From JAWKZG01 sp041396125 (lineage in GTDB: Bacteria > Pseudomonadota > Gammaproteobacteria > Competibacterales > Competibacteraceae), in NCBI GenBank assembly GCA_041396125.1, contig JAWKZG010000001.1, positions 806,001 through 870,000 of the forward strand: DNA of 64,000 nt, given 5' to 3'. Positions 37,099-45,083 of this stretch are shown here, piece after piece. The notes beneath the pieces were generated by a model. The model was not told the origin of the DNA. It saw only the letters and a list, made by a program, of their open reading frames with translations, and searched no databases. The translations under genes and the position numbers were made by a program. The number at the start of each line of letters is the position of its first letter. Position 1 is the stretch's first letter.

Positions 37099-37515
37099 TT
37101 ATGCCTCTTCGTCTTTCGGACCAACCCAGAAAAAAGGGTTGTAAGCGATTTCCCACAAATGCCCATCCGGGTCTTTAAAGTAGCCGGCGTAGCCGCCCCA
37201 GGAGGTTTTCCGGGCTGCCTTGGCCAGCGTGGCACCTGCGGCCAGCGCTTGTGCAATGATCTGATCGACTTCACCTTCCGACGCAACATTATGGGCCAGT
37301 GTGAAGCCTTTAAAACCGCTCCCTTCTGCGGCCACTGTAGCATCCTCGGCCAATGCTGCACGCCCGTACAGGCCAAGCCAACTGCCTTTCAGCGTAAAAA
37401 AGGCAACTTCCGGCGGCGATTCCATTTGCGGGAAGCCCAGACCGTCCCGATAGAATTTGACGGATTTTGCCAGATCCTCAACACCCAAGGTAATCATGCT
37501 GATACGGGGTTTCAT
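37099..37515 (-). CDS. VOC-family (glyoxalase-like) protein
   Basis: A 138-residue vicinal-oxygen-chelate fold protein with two beta-alpha-beta modules: ISMITLGVEDLAKSVKFYRDGLGF and TSWGGYAGYFKDPDGHLWEIAYNP. The C-terminal DPDGHLWEI is the typical metal and substrate segment, but the full set of glyoxalase I ligands cannot be confirmed. Such proteins often confer resistance or act as small-molecule lyases. Same strand as the methyltransferase, 79 nt upstream of it. Confidence 0.85.
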   Translation of the reverse strand: MKPRISMITLGVEDLAKSVKFYRDGLGFPQMESPPEVAFFTLKGSWLGLYGRAALAEDATVAAEGSGFKGFTLAHNVASEGEVDQIIAQALAAGATLAKAARKTSWGGYAGYFKDPDGHLWEIAYNPFFWVGPKDEEA

Positions 37516-37542
37516 GTTGACTCCTGTGTGCTGCGTAACGGT

Positions 37543-38145
37543 TTATTTCTCTGCCCGCGTTGTGTCGTCGGCCAACTCATCGCGATAGGCTTGCAGGTTC
37601 TCATGATAACTTTCAGCAAGACCATAAGCCTGAAATTTCTCGTACCGCCTGTGTGAACCGAGGACCTTACGTGCATGCTTGATCGGGCACCAATACTGTT
37701 CTGTGCGGGCTGCTATTTCCCGCGCGTAGGCGATCACGCCGTTGCCGTAGCCGCAATACAGACAGTTAAGTTTTTCAAATACATTCAAATACTGAGATGA
37801 TGGCGATCCAGCACAACATAATCGGAGCGACGCACACGCGCAATGCCATACAGCCGAAAACAGATGGCCTGATAGACACTCAGACTCGCATCAAGCAGCA
37901 GAAACGGAATGACCATCGAATAGATGACCGGCGCCGAAAGTACATTTTGCGGGCGGCTGGTACGAAACCAGTTTGTCACACTCATCTTGAGTTCCCGGTG
38001 GGCCTGTCGCACAGCCTGCTCGAACTCGATCCTGGCCCCACTGGATGCGGTAATTCAGACGCGTCTCCTGCGCATGCAAGGCATCGCGAAGCTCGTCTTC
38101 CAGTTCATTAATCTGCAGCAGCAGCCGGCGTACCTTGTCGGTCAT
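37543..38145 (-). CDS. Conserved membrane protein with Cys motif, frameshifted
   Basis: Three frame segments join into one protein of about 200 residues. The first is an N-terminal coiled coil (KVRRLLLQINELEDELRDAL). The middle has one or two membrane segments (NVLSAPVIYSMVIPFLLLDA and beyond) and ends YVVLDRHHLS. The C-terminal part is LNVFEKLNCLYCGYGNGVIA then REIAARTEQYWCPIKHARKV. The breaks are near 38030 and 37787; the second is repaired by one extra T (AGTATTTG to AGTTATTTG). The cysteines in CLYCGY and YWCPIKH could bind metal. I recognise the C-terminal pattern as a conserved hypothetical family of gammaproteobacteria but know no function. Confidence 0.7.
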
Positions 38146-38361
38146 GGGATTTTAAAACCTCGTGGAGTAGGGGGCATCTTCAGGTGTGATTGCTGTTTGT
38201 TTCGTAGAATGCCTCCTGCTTCGGCTTATTTCGAGAAATTTTTTACGATCAAACGTTCACTCATAACCATGCCAGACGGGTGACGCTGGTCAAAGCCGGT
38301 ATCTATGCTATGCTGCGCGCCTTTTCTGCCCGTAATCACCTTCAAAACAAGTGACTTAGCT

Positions 38362-38745
38362 ATGAGTATGGATTTTAAACACCTCGGTAAACCGATGAAC
38401 CAGCCCAGTAAAGAGCTGGATACCTTTCCGGCGCCGCCGCATGTCAGTCTGGTGACATTTACATCCGACGAGTTGACCAGTTTCTGCCCGGTCACCGGTC
38501 AGCCGGATTTTAATACGGTGACGATTGAATACCAGCCGGCTCAGCTTTGCGTCGAGAGCAAAAGCCTGAAGCTGTATTTGTGGACGTTCCGGGATGAGCA
38601 GATTTTCGGTGAGGGGCTGGCCAGCACCATCGCGCAGGATTTGGGTAAAGCGCTGCGCCCCAAGTATTGCAAGGTTACGCTGCAGCAGAGTATTCGCGGC
38701 GGCTTGCAATTGACCGCCGTTGCTGAAGTCCGCGCTGAGGATTAA
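38362..38745 (+). CDS. queF: NADPH-dependent preQ0 reductase, short type
   Basis: Reduces 7-cyano-7-deazaguanine to preQ1 in queuosine synthesis. 127 residues, the unimodular length. The catalytic cysteine is in TSFCPVTGQPDFNTV, with the conserved Asp in GQPD. The substrate motif ESKSLKLYLWTFRDEQIF is intact. ATG 38362 fits the family start; no ribosome site is strong. No preQ1 riboswitch was recognised in the leader. Many gammaproteobacteria carry the longer bimodular QueF, so this is the Bacillus-like form. Confidence 0.93.
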   Translation: MSMDFKHLGKPMNQPSKELDTFPAPPHVSLVTFTSDELTSFCPVTGQPDFNTVTIEYQPAQLCVESKSLKLYLWTFRDEQIFGEGLASTIAQDLGKALRPKYCKVTLQQSIRGGLQLTAVAEVRAED

Positions 38746-38765
38746 TACCTCCGGGTGACTAATTA

Positions 38766-39722
38766 CTACACCGCCGGGGCTTCAATCCAGCCTTCAGCCA
38801 CCATAACGGCCGCACCGCCGACCCGGATAGCGGTCACCTGACCGTCGCGTTTATCGACCGAAGCCTGCAGCAGGCTGGGTCGGCTCATTTCAATGCCTTG
38901 CCCGATGCGCCAGTGCAGTTCGCCCTGCTGTTGCGGTGCCAGCGTTCCCAGCAAACCAGCCAGCGCACAGGCTGCGCCGCCGGTAGCGGGATCTTCGCCC
39001 ACGCCGTGGGTGGGCGCGTACATGCGGGCGCGCAGATCGACCTCGAATGGGGTATTGCGAGACACATCGTGGGTATTGCTGACATCCCGCGTGTAGAGCA
39101 GAAAGCCGGCCTGGCGGATGGCTGCTGGTAAGTTCGGTATCTGGTCCGGCACTACTTTGGAATGCGCCAGCGCGGCCAGGTCGCGCAATTCCACACACAG
39201 ATAATCCGCCCCGGCCGACGCCAGACAGGGCAGATGCTGCCGGGTAATCAGTTCTGCCGTGTCCAGCCCGAATAGTGCTGCAGTCTGTTCCGGCGCCAGC
39301 TCCTGGCCACGGCTGAAGGTTTGCGGTGCGGTGAGTTCGGCCCGGCGCGGCTGGTCGGCGTTTAATTCAACCCGAACGGGTACGAGTCCGGCGATTTCCT
39401 CGAAGCGCAGCATTATGCTGTCGGTCGGAATGCTCTGTGCCGGTGCGATGATCTCGCCGCTGGCGACCAGGGCAAAAGCGGTACCCACATTCGGGTGGCC
39501 GGCGAACGGCAATTCATGCTGCGGGGTGAAAATGCGCACCTGACGGGTATTGCCTGCATCCTGTGGCGGCAGCACAAAAGTGGTTTCAGAGAAGTTGAAC
39601 TCACGGGCAATACGCTGCATCTGGGTGCTGCTCAAGCCACTGGCAGCAGGCAGTATAGCCAGTTGATTGCCGCCAAAAGCCTGCTCGGTGAAAACATCGA
39701 CAATAAAAAACCGGTAAGACAT
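38766..39722 (-). CDS. PhzF-family isomerase/epimerase-like protein
   Basis: A 318-residue protein with the diaminopimelate-epimerase-like fold. It starts YRFFIVDVFTEQAFGGNQLAIL (the family's GNPLAV-like segment), has NFSETTFVLPP with the catalytic glutamate, PFAGHPNVGTAF, and a mirrored GVGEDPATGGAACALAG in the second half. Reaction unknown for most family members. Converges with queF, 20 nt apart. Confidence 0.88.
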   Translation of the reverse strand: MSYRFFIVDVFTEQAFGGNQLAILPAASGLSSTQMQRIAREFNFSETTFVLPPQDAGNTRQVRIFTPQHELPFAGHPNVGTAFALVASGEIIAPAQSIPTDSIMLRFEEIAGLVPVRVELNADQPRRAELTAPQTFSRGQELAPEQTAALFGLDTAELITRQHLPCLASAGADYLCVELRDLAALAHSKVVPDQIPNLPAAIRQAGFLLYTRDVSNTHDVSRNTPFEVDLRARMYAPTHGVGEDPATGGAACALAGLLGTLAPQQQGELHWRIGQGIEMSRPSLLQASVDKRDGQVTAIRVGGAAVMVAEGWIEAPAV

Positions 39723-39882
39723 ACGCTGTTCCTGCGGTAGTGACGGTGAGCTGATCTATAGTATAAGAAGTTGCGGGCATCGCAGGGCAGGCGATTGCGT
39801 TATGGTACGAGGCATTTTTATTCGGGCGTGGGGTGGTGTATCTTGCCTGTTCTGGTCAAGCTGTTAAATGGAGCGCCTTAGA

Positions 39883-40167
39883 ATGTCCGTGTCTGCTGTT
39901 CCGACAATTCAAATTGATAATGATCGTACGCGTGTCACTGAATGGCGTTTCGCGCCGGGTGCCGCTACCGGATTTCACCGCCATGACTATGATTATGTGG
40001 TTGTACCGATGACCAGCGGTCAATTGCAACTGATTGACAGCGCTGGTGCGGCAAGCATGGCGACCTTGCAGACGGGAGTGTCGTATTTTCGCAGCGCGGG
40101 GGTTGAGCATGATGTCGTCAATGCCAATCCTTTTGAGTTCGTTTTCGTAGAAATAGAATTCAAGTAG
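39883..40167 (+). CDS. Small cupin protein
   Basis: A 94-residue single-domain cupin. Motif 1 is GFHRHDYDYVVVPMTSG with two metal-type histidines, and motif 2 is RSAGVEHDVVNANPFEFVFVEIEF. The start at 39883 has GGAG at a good distance (39870-39873). An upstream in-frame ATG at 39868 overlaps that site. It is close to the gamma-glutamylcyclotransferase gene (12 nt) and probably co-transcribed. Substrate unknown. Confidence 0.8.
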   Translation: MSVSAVPTIQIDNDRTRVTEWRFAPGAATGFHRHDYDYVVVPMTSGQLQLIDSAGAASMATLQTGVSYFRSAGVEHDVVNANPFEFVFVEIEFK

Positions 40168-40179
40168 GTTTTGAGCACT

Positions 40180-40845
40180 ATGGGACTGAGTCGTGAAGAC
40201 ATTCTGGCGGGGCATATCGAAGAAAAGGTCAAAGAAGCCGAGCGGCTGGGGCTGACAACGCGGCTGCCGCCCGAGCAGCGCGATGCTTCCAGGCACGCCA
40301 TACTGGAAGCCATCGGTGATGCTGAAGTATGGCTGTTTGGGTATGGATCGCTGATGTGGAATCCCTGCATCCATTATCTCGATCGACAGCCAGCGCTGTT
40401 GCACGGATTTCACCGCAATTTCTGCCTGCGTGCGCCGACCGGACGCGGTTCACCGGAACGACCAGGCCTGATGCTGGCGCTGAAAAACGGCGGTTCCTGC
40501 CGTGGCATCGCTTATCGCATTGACCCGAGCATCGCCGAGCATGAACTCAGCATCGTCTGGAATCGGGAAATGGTCAGCGGCGCGTATCAACCGAGATTAC
40601 TGAAACTGGCGACGCCGCAGGGTGAAAAGCAGGCGATTGCCTTTGTCGTTAACCGTCAGCATCCGCGTTTTGTGGCACACATCGAACTGACTGAAGCCGC
40701 GCAGATGATTGCCCAGGCGGAAGGCTGGCTGGGCAGCTGCGCCGAGTATTTATTCAGTACCGTGCAGCATCTGGACGAACTCGGCGTGGCCGATGGCCCG
40801 ATGCATGAACTCAAACGCCTGGTCGAGCAATACCAGCAGGCTTGA
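40180..40845 (+). CDS. chaC: ChaC-type gamma-glutamylcyclotransferase
   Basis: A 221-residue enzyme predicted to degrade glutathione to 5-oxoproline and Cys-Gly. The substrate loop FGYGSLMWNP is present, with the catalytic glutamate in WNREMVSGAYQPRL. The rest matches the ChaC family, including the C-terminal NRQHPRFVAH and YLFSTVQHLDELG. An in-frame TTG lies upstream at 40171. Its product 5-oxoproline could feed a 5-oxoprolinase, but HyuA at 26.8 kb is not adjacent and lacks its partner. Confidence 0.9.
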   Translation: MGLSREDILAGHIEEKVKEAERLGLTTRLPPEQRDASRHAILEAIGDAEVWLFGYGSLMWNPCIHYLDRQPALLHGFHRNFCLRAPTGRGSPERPGLMLALKNGGSCRGIAYRIDPSIAEHELSIVWNREMVSGAYQPRLLKLATPQGEKQAIAFVVNRQHPRFVAHIELTEAAQMIAQAEGWLGSCAEYLFSTVQHLDELGVADGPMHELKRLVEQYQQA

Positions 40846-40939
40846 TGCGGCGGCGCTGGTCGGGCAGAACAACTGCCGCCGCAGTGTGCTGTTCGAGCTA
40901 TACTTAGCGGAATGATCTATTAAAGGGGAGCGGGATCAC

Positions 40940-41362
40940 ATGAAATTATCAGTCGCAACCACGGTTCTTGCCTGTCTGGCGTCGCTGCCAGCTATCAGTT
41001 ATAGCCAACCCTTCTGTTATTACTGGGTGGCTAATGACGGGTCTATCACGGCCTATACCAGTCCGCCGATCGATCTGTCCTACCCGACTCTGGCCTACGA
41101 CACAGGCCGTCTCATGATCGGGCGAACCCGCTACTGTGAAAATGGCGCTGTCATCGTAGAAGCCGAGACAAAGCCGGCTGCTGCACCTGCCAGCGCAGAG
41201 CCACCAACCGCCACGGCGGCCAGCGCAGCGCCCCGCCCCGTGGCTGTCGAGCAGGTGGCCGAAGCACCGGCAGAGGTTAATCTGGCACCTGCCGCAAGTT
41301 CTGCACCGGCAGAGCTCAATCTGCGTCCCCGCGAAGACCGCGTCTTTCCGGCCCCGGAATAG
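40940..41362 (+). CDS. Hypothetical secreted Ala/Pro-rich protein
   Basis: A 140-residue protein with a clear signal peptide (residues 1-22, ending AISYSQ). The mature part starts PFCYYWVANDGSITAYTSPPIDLSY, with a possible disulfide between Cys26 and Cys66. A long low-complexity Ala/Pro/Glu tail (about residues 75-140) follows. The N-terminal part resembles DUF4124-type envelope proteins only loosely, so no family is claimed. A purine-rich ribosome site (AAAGGGGAG) precedes the ATG. Confidence 0.65.
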   Translation: MKLSVATTVLACLASLPAISYSQPFCYYWVANDGSITAYTSPPIDLSYPTLAYDTGRLMIGRTRYCENGAVIVEAETKPAAAPASAEPPTATAASAAPRPVAVEQVAEAPAEVNLAPAASSAPAELNLRPREDRVFPAPE

Positions 41363-41566
41363 TCTTGCTGCGGAGCGGTGCCGGCAGTGCGGACAAGCCG
41401 CCGGTCGGCATCGCGAAGGCCGGCTGCGATTGCGCAATCCGGCCCGTAAGGGTTTGTCCTGCACGGCCCCAAATTTCATTCAGCTGCGAGCATCATTTTT
41501 TTCACGCCCGGACCAAGGTGAAACCGCTACAATGTGCGCGTTTTTACCCCAGCTGGAAGCTATCGC

Positions 41567-42649
41567 ATGAATGACCGTTTTACCCGTTTATTAAACCAAC
41601 GCGACTGTTTGCTGGCAGATGGCGCGACCGGTACCAATCTGTTTGCCATGGGCCTGCAGACCGGCGATTCGCCCGAGCTTTGGAATGTGCTTTACCCGCA
41701 GCGGGTGGCGGCCAATCATCGGGCGTTTATCGAGGCAGGGTCCGATATTATTCTGACCAACTCTTTTGGCGGCAATCGCTACCGACTGCAGTTGCATCAG
41801 TCCGCCCAGCGGATGGCCGAGCTGAATCAGGCCGCAGCCCGTATTGCCCGCGCTGAAGCTGACCGGGCCGGGCGCGAGGTAATCGTTGCCGGTTCGATGG
41901 GGCCGACGGGGGAAATTCTTGCCCCGAACGGCCCACTCAGTAGCGCAGATGCCACGGCGGCTTTTGCCGAGCAGGCGCAGGCCCTGGCTGACGGCGGCGC
42001 GGATGTTTTGTGGCTCGAAACCCTGTCCTCCCGCGAAGAACTGGATGCTGCCCTGCAGGGCGCTGCCAGTGCTGGTCTGCCGGTCGTCTGCACGCTGAGC
42101 TTCGATACCAATGGGCGTACCATGATGGGCTTTACGCCGGGTGATTTGCTGCAGCTTGCGCATCAGCATCCGGCCAGTCCGCATGCTTGTGGCAGTAACT
42201 GCGGAGTCGGTGCTGCAGAAGTAGTCGCCAGTATTGTCATCATCAGCCAGCTAGCTGAAGCGGATGATTCAGAACCGGCAGACAGGCTCCCGCTGCTGGT
42301 TGCCAAAGCCAATTGCGGTATCCCGGAGTATGTCGATGGCCGTATCGTGTATAACGGCACGCCTGCCTTGATGGCTGACTACGCACGGCTGGCGCGGGAT
42401 GCCGGTGCACGCATTATCGGCGGTTGCTGCGGCACCACAGCCGAGCACATCCGTGCTATGCGCACAGCACTGGACCGGCATCAGGCCGGTGCACGCCCTG
42501 ATGCCGAGGCTATTGCTGCCTGTCTGGGTGAGATTTCCACCGGCGCGCGGGCGCAACTGCACGGTGATTTTTCGATTGCTGGCGGTTCGGCCTCCGGTCG
42601 TGACGGCAAAACCCGCCCCGCCCGTAGCAGACGCCGCGCCAGAGCGTGA
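41567..42649 (+). CDS. Homocysteine S-methyltransferase family protein
   Basis: A zinc-dependent methyltransferase of 360 residues. The start LLADGATGTNLFAMGLQTGDSPELWN matches betaine/homocysteine and cobalamin-dependent methionine-synthase N-domains. The first zinc ligand is in SNCGVGAAE and the paired cysteines in IIGGCCGTTAEHIRAM. ILTNSFGGNRYRL is also conserved. The donor is not decided by sequence; betaine is attractive because choline-sulfatase is in the window. The basic C-terminal tail after residue 345 (RDGKTRPARSRRRARA) is unusual. Downstream EamA gene lies 22 nt away. Confidence 0.85.
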   Translation: MNDRFTRLLNQRDCLLADGATGTNLFAMGLQTGDSPELWNVLYPQRVAANHRAFIEAGSDIILTNSFGGNRYRLQLHQSAQRMAELNQAAARIARAEADRAGREVIVAGSMGPTGEILAPNGPLSSADATAAFAEQAQALADGGADVLWLETLSSREELDAALQGAASAGLPVVCTLSFDTNGRTMMGFTPGDLLQLAHQHPASPHACGSNCGVGAAEVVASIVIISQLAEADDSEPADRLPLLVAKANCGIPEYVDGRIVYNGTPALMADYARLARDAGARIIGGCCGTTAEHIRAMRTALDRHQAGARPDAEAIAACLGEISTGARAQLHGDFSIAGGSASGRDGKTRPARSRRRARA

Positions 42650-42671
42650 TAATGCTGCCTGATACCGCCGC

Positions 42672-43559
42672 ATGAAGCATCCCATCGCGGTGGTGCCGCT
42701 GCGGGCAATCCTGATCGCCATCGGCATTCATACGCTCTGGGGTGGCATCGCTGTATCGGTTAAATACAGTTTGCTGGTTTTTCCACCACTGTGGACTTCG
42801 TTTTTTCGTTTTTCCATCGGCGTGCTGTGCATCACGGCCTGGGCACTGCTGCATCGTATCCGCATTCGGCCCAACCGCGAGGAATGGCCGGCACTGCTGG
42901 CTCTGGGCCTGTTATTTACGGTGCAGATAGGCACCATGAACACCGGCATCAATTTTAGCAGCGGTTCGATTGCCTCGATTCTGATTGCAACCAATCCACT
43001 GTTTGCCGCATTTTTTGCGCACCTTTTTATTCCGGGTGACCGGTTGACCGGGGTTAAACTGATCGGTCTGACGATAGCATTCTGCGGCACCGGGATTGTG
43101 CTGTTACAGGGCAGTTCACTGACTTCGCTGCAATTATTTAATGTGGGTAACTGGATACTGCTGTTCAGTGCCGCGTTGCTGGGCGCTCGTCTGGCGTTCA
43201 GCGCCCGTCTGCTGCGCCAGATCGACGCAGTACGGGTCCTGATCTGGCAAATGCTGGTCTCCCTGCCGCTGTTTGCGCTGGGCGGCTGGTGGCAGGAAGA
43301 CATCGCCTGGGAAGCACTCAGCTGGCAGCCAATAGCCGGTATTTTGTATCAAGGGGTCGTCATCGCCGGACTGGGCTTCATGGTGACGTCCTATCTGATG
43401 AAAAACTACCGTCCCAGCATCATGATGAGCTTTAATTTTGTCGCACCGGTGTCCGGTGTGCTGCTCAGTATTATGCTGCTGGGCGACCCGATGACCTGGC
43501 ATCTGCTGCTGGGTTTACTAACCGTTGCGGCTGGCTTGTGGGTAATTACTCGCCAGTAA
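42672..43559 (+). CDS. EamA/DMT-family transporter
   Basis: A 295-residue inner-membrane protein with ten hydrophobic segments in two repeated EamA units, for example NTGINFSSGSIASILIATNP in the first and PSIMMSFNFVAPVSGVLLSIMLLGDP in the second. Drug/metabolite transporters of this kind export amino acids or metabolites. It lies 22 nt after the homocysteine methyltransferase gene and may export a related compound. Confidence 0.85.
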   Translation: MKHPIAVVPLRAILIAIGIHTLWGGIAVSVKYSLLVFPPLWTSFFRFSIGVLCITAWALLHRIRIRPNREEWPALLALGLLFTVQIGTMNTGINFSSGSIASILIATNPLFAAFFAHLFIPGDRLTGVKLIGLTIAFCGTGIVLLQGSSLTSLQLFNVGNWILLFSAALLGARLAFSARLLRQIDAVRVLIWQMLVSLPLFALGGWWQEDIAWEALSWQPIAGILYQGVVIAGLGFMVTSYLMKNYRPSIMMSFNFVAPVSGVLLSIMLLGDPMTWHLLLGLLTVAAGLWVITRQ

Positions 43560-43570
43560 GATAGTCCCTA

Positions 43571-44181
43571 TCACATCAATTCTGTTTCCAGCGCCGCCAA
43601 CTCTTGTGGCGTGTTGATATTGCGAAACATTGCAGGCGTATCGGAAAAATCTGCTTGCACCATCCGATGCCGGGCAAACCAGCGATCAATTTTGCGTTCA
43701 CCGGCACTCAGAAAAGCGTGCAGATCATCCTGCAGCGCAGTAGCAATCAGTGCGAACACCGGCTGCAGGCGTTCCCCGTCGCTGGCGACGCAGATCTCGG
43801 CCTTGTGCTGGCGCAGCTCGCGCAGCATGCGGGCCGCGTAATCTGCTGTCAGCAGTGGCGAGTCGCAGGGAACCGTCAGAATATAGTCGCTGCGGGCGAC
43901 TGCAATGGCCGCCAGCATGCCTGCCAGCGGACCCTGAAAACCTTCCAGATCGTCCCGCACGACCTGCGTTGCGTATTGCTGGTACTGATCAATATTGCGG
44001 TTGGCATTAATCAGCAAGGTGTCAACCTGTGGCCTCAGCCGCTGCACCGCAGTGTGCCACCATCGGCTTACCCTGCAGCGGCAGCTCGTCCTTTGTCCTG
44101 TCCGCCCATGCGGGTCGCCCGCCCGCCTGCCAGCACGACTCCGGTCAGGTCAGAACGCGGAAAATCGGCTGTCACCGCCAT
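43571..44181 (-). CDS. mobA: Molybdenum cofactor guanylyltransferase, frameshifted
   Basis: Transfers GMP from GTP to molybdopterin to form the guanine dinucleotide cofactor. The N-terminal VLAGGRATRMGGQDKG (the GTP loop) starts at ATG 44179-44181. ELPLQGKPMVAH is in a second frame and QRLRPQVDTLLINANRN in a third. One base added in the GG run near 44095 and one near 44055 join them. The metal aspartate is in VPCDSPLL. Total about 203 residues. The ATG overlaps the stop of the cyclase gene by one base, so translation is coupled. No molybdoenzyme is in the window. Confidence 0.85.
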
Positions 44182-44849
44182 CAGAATTCCTCAATGGCAA
44201 TAACCCGGGTCGGTGCGCCATCGGCTTGCGGAATCTTCAGTGGCAGCGCAACCAGGTACGTGCGCTCGCCTTTCAGAGCGGCGGTATTGCACAGGTATTC
44301 GATCATGGTGACACCGTTGCGCAGCAGAATATCGTGGGTGACGTGTTCTTCAAACGGTGCGGTTTTGCCGTCCAGCAGCAGCCGGATCGGATAATCCTGT
44401 GGGAAATCGTAGGCAATCGCCCGGATATTGCGTTCCAGCAGCCAGCTTGCCGCCGCCCGGGTCATATACGGCGCATCGCGCCAGTAGGCCGGCGTTTGCG
44501 GATCACGCTGGGTGTCCCAGCAGGCGCGCAATAACACCAGATCACCCTGCTTGACATGCTGGGCGCGGGCCGCCAGACGTTCGCCACTGATCGCTTCGTT
44601 CGGCTGCAGATCGGATAAATCCACCACCGCGCAATCGCCGACCGTGCGCTCAACCGGCACTCCGACCATATCCGGGCCGTCCGTCATCATATGGGACTGT
44701 GCATCGGTGTGGGTAAACCCATGCACCGACATATTGATGCGGGTGATACGGTACTGATCACCGGCGCTGATATCGCCTTTAAAGGTTAATTCCGGCTTCC
44801 AGCGGAAATGTTCGGTGATCGGCATGGATAAATCGATAATACGCGACAT
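44181..44849 (-). CDS. Cyclase / kynurenine-formamidase-like hydrolase
   Basis: A 222-residue metal-dependent hydrolase of the cyclase family. The signature is HGFTHTDAQSHMMTDGPDM, corresponding to HxGTHxDxPxH but with Phe in place of Gly. DLSMPITEHFRWKPEL starts the chain, and VTHDILLRNGVTMIEYLCN closes the active site. The true substrate may be an N-formyl compound or a lactone. It is coupled to mobA through a TGATG overlap, an unusual pairing. Confidence 0.8.
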   Translation of the reverse strand: MSRIIDLSMPITEHFRWKPELTFKGDISAGDQYRITRINMSVHGFTHTDAQSHMMTDGPDMVGVPVERTVGDCAVVDLSDLQPNEAISGERLAARAQHVKQGDLVLLRACWDTQRDPQTPAYWRDAPYMTRAAASWLLERNIRAIAYDFPQDYPIRLLLDGKTAPFEEHVTHDILLRNGVTMIEYLCNTAALKGERTYLVALPLKIPQADGAPTRVIAIEEF

Positions 44850-45083
44850 AGTGGGCCTCCTGTAGGGTTAAGACCCATAGAAATACCATAAAAGCGTCGG
44901 CTTTGCCGCTGTCTTTCAAGTCACTTCAAGTTGTCGCATCCAGCGGTTGATGCGGGCAATTTTGGGAGTAGCGACAAGCAGCAGTGCAAAAGCATGACGT
45001 GTTGCGACTCGTTTGAACACCTGGAAGCTGCTTTTTTCAGGGTTGGAACAAGACTGTGATCCCAACAGTAATTCCAACAGTAA

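Noticed and set aside
38146..38361. preQ1 riboswitch upstream of queF
   Set aside because: No short H-type pseudoknot pattern with the C-rich and A-rich parts was recognisable.
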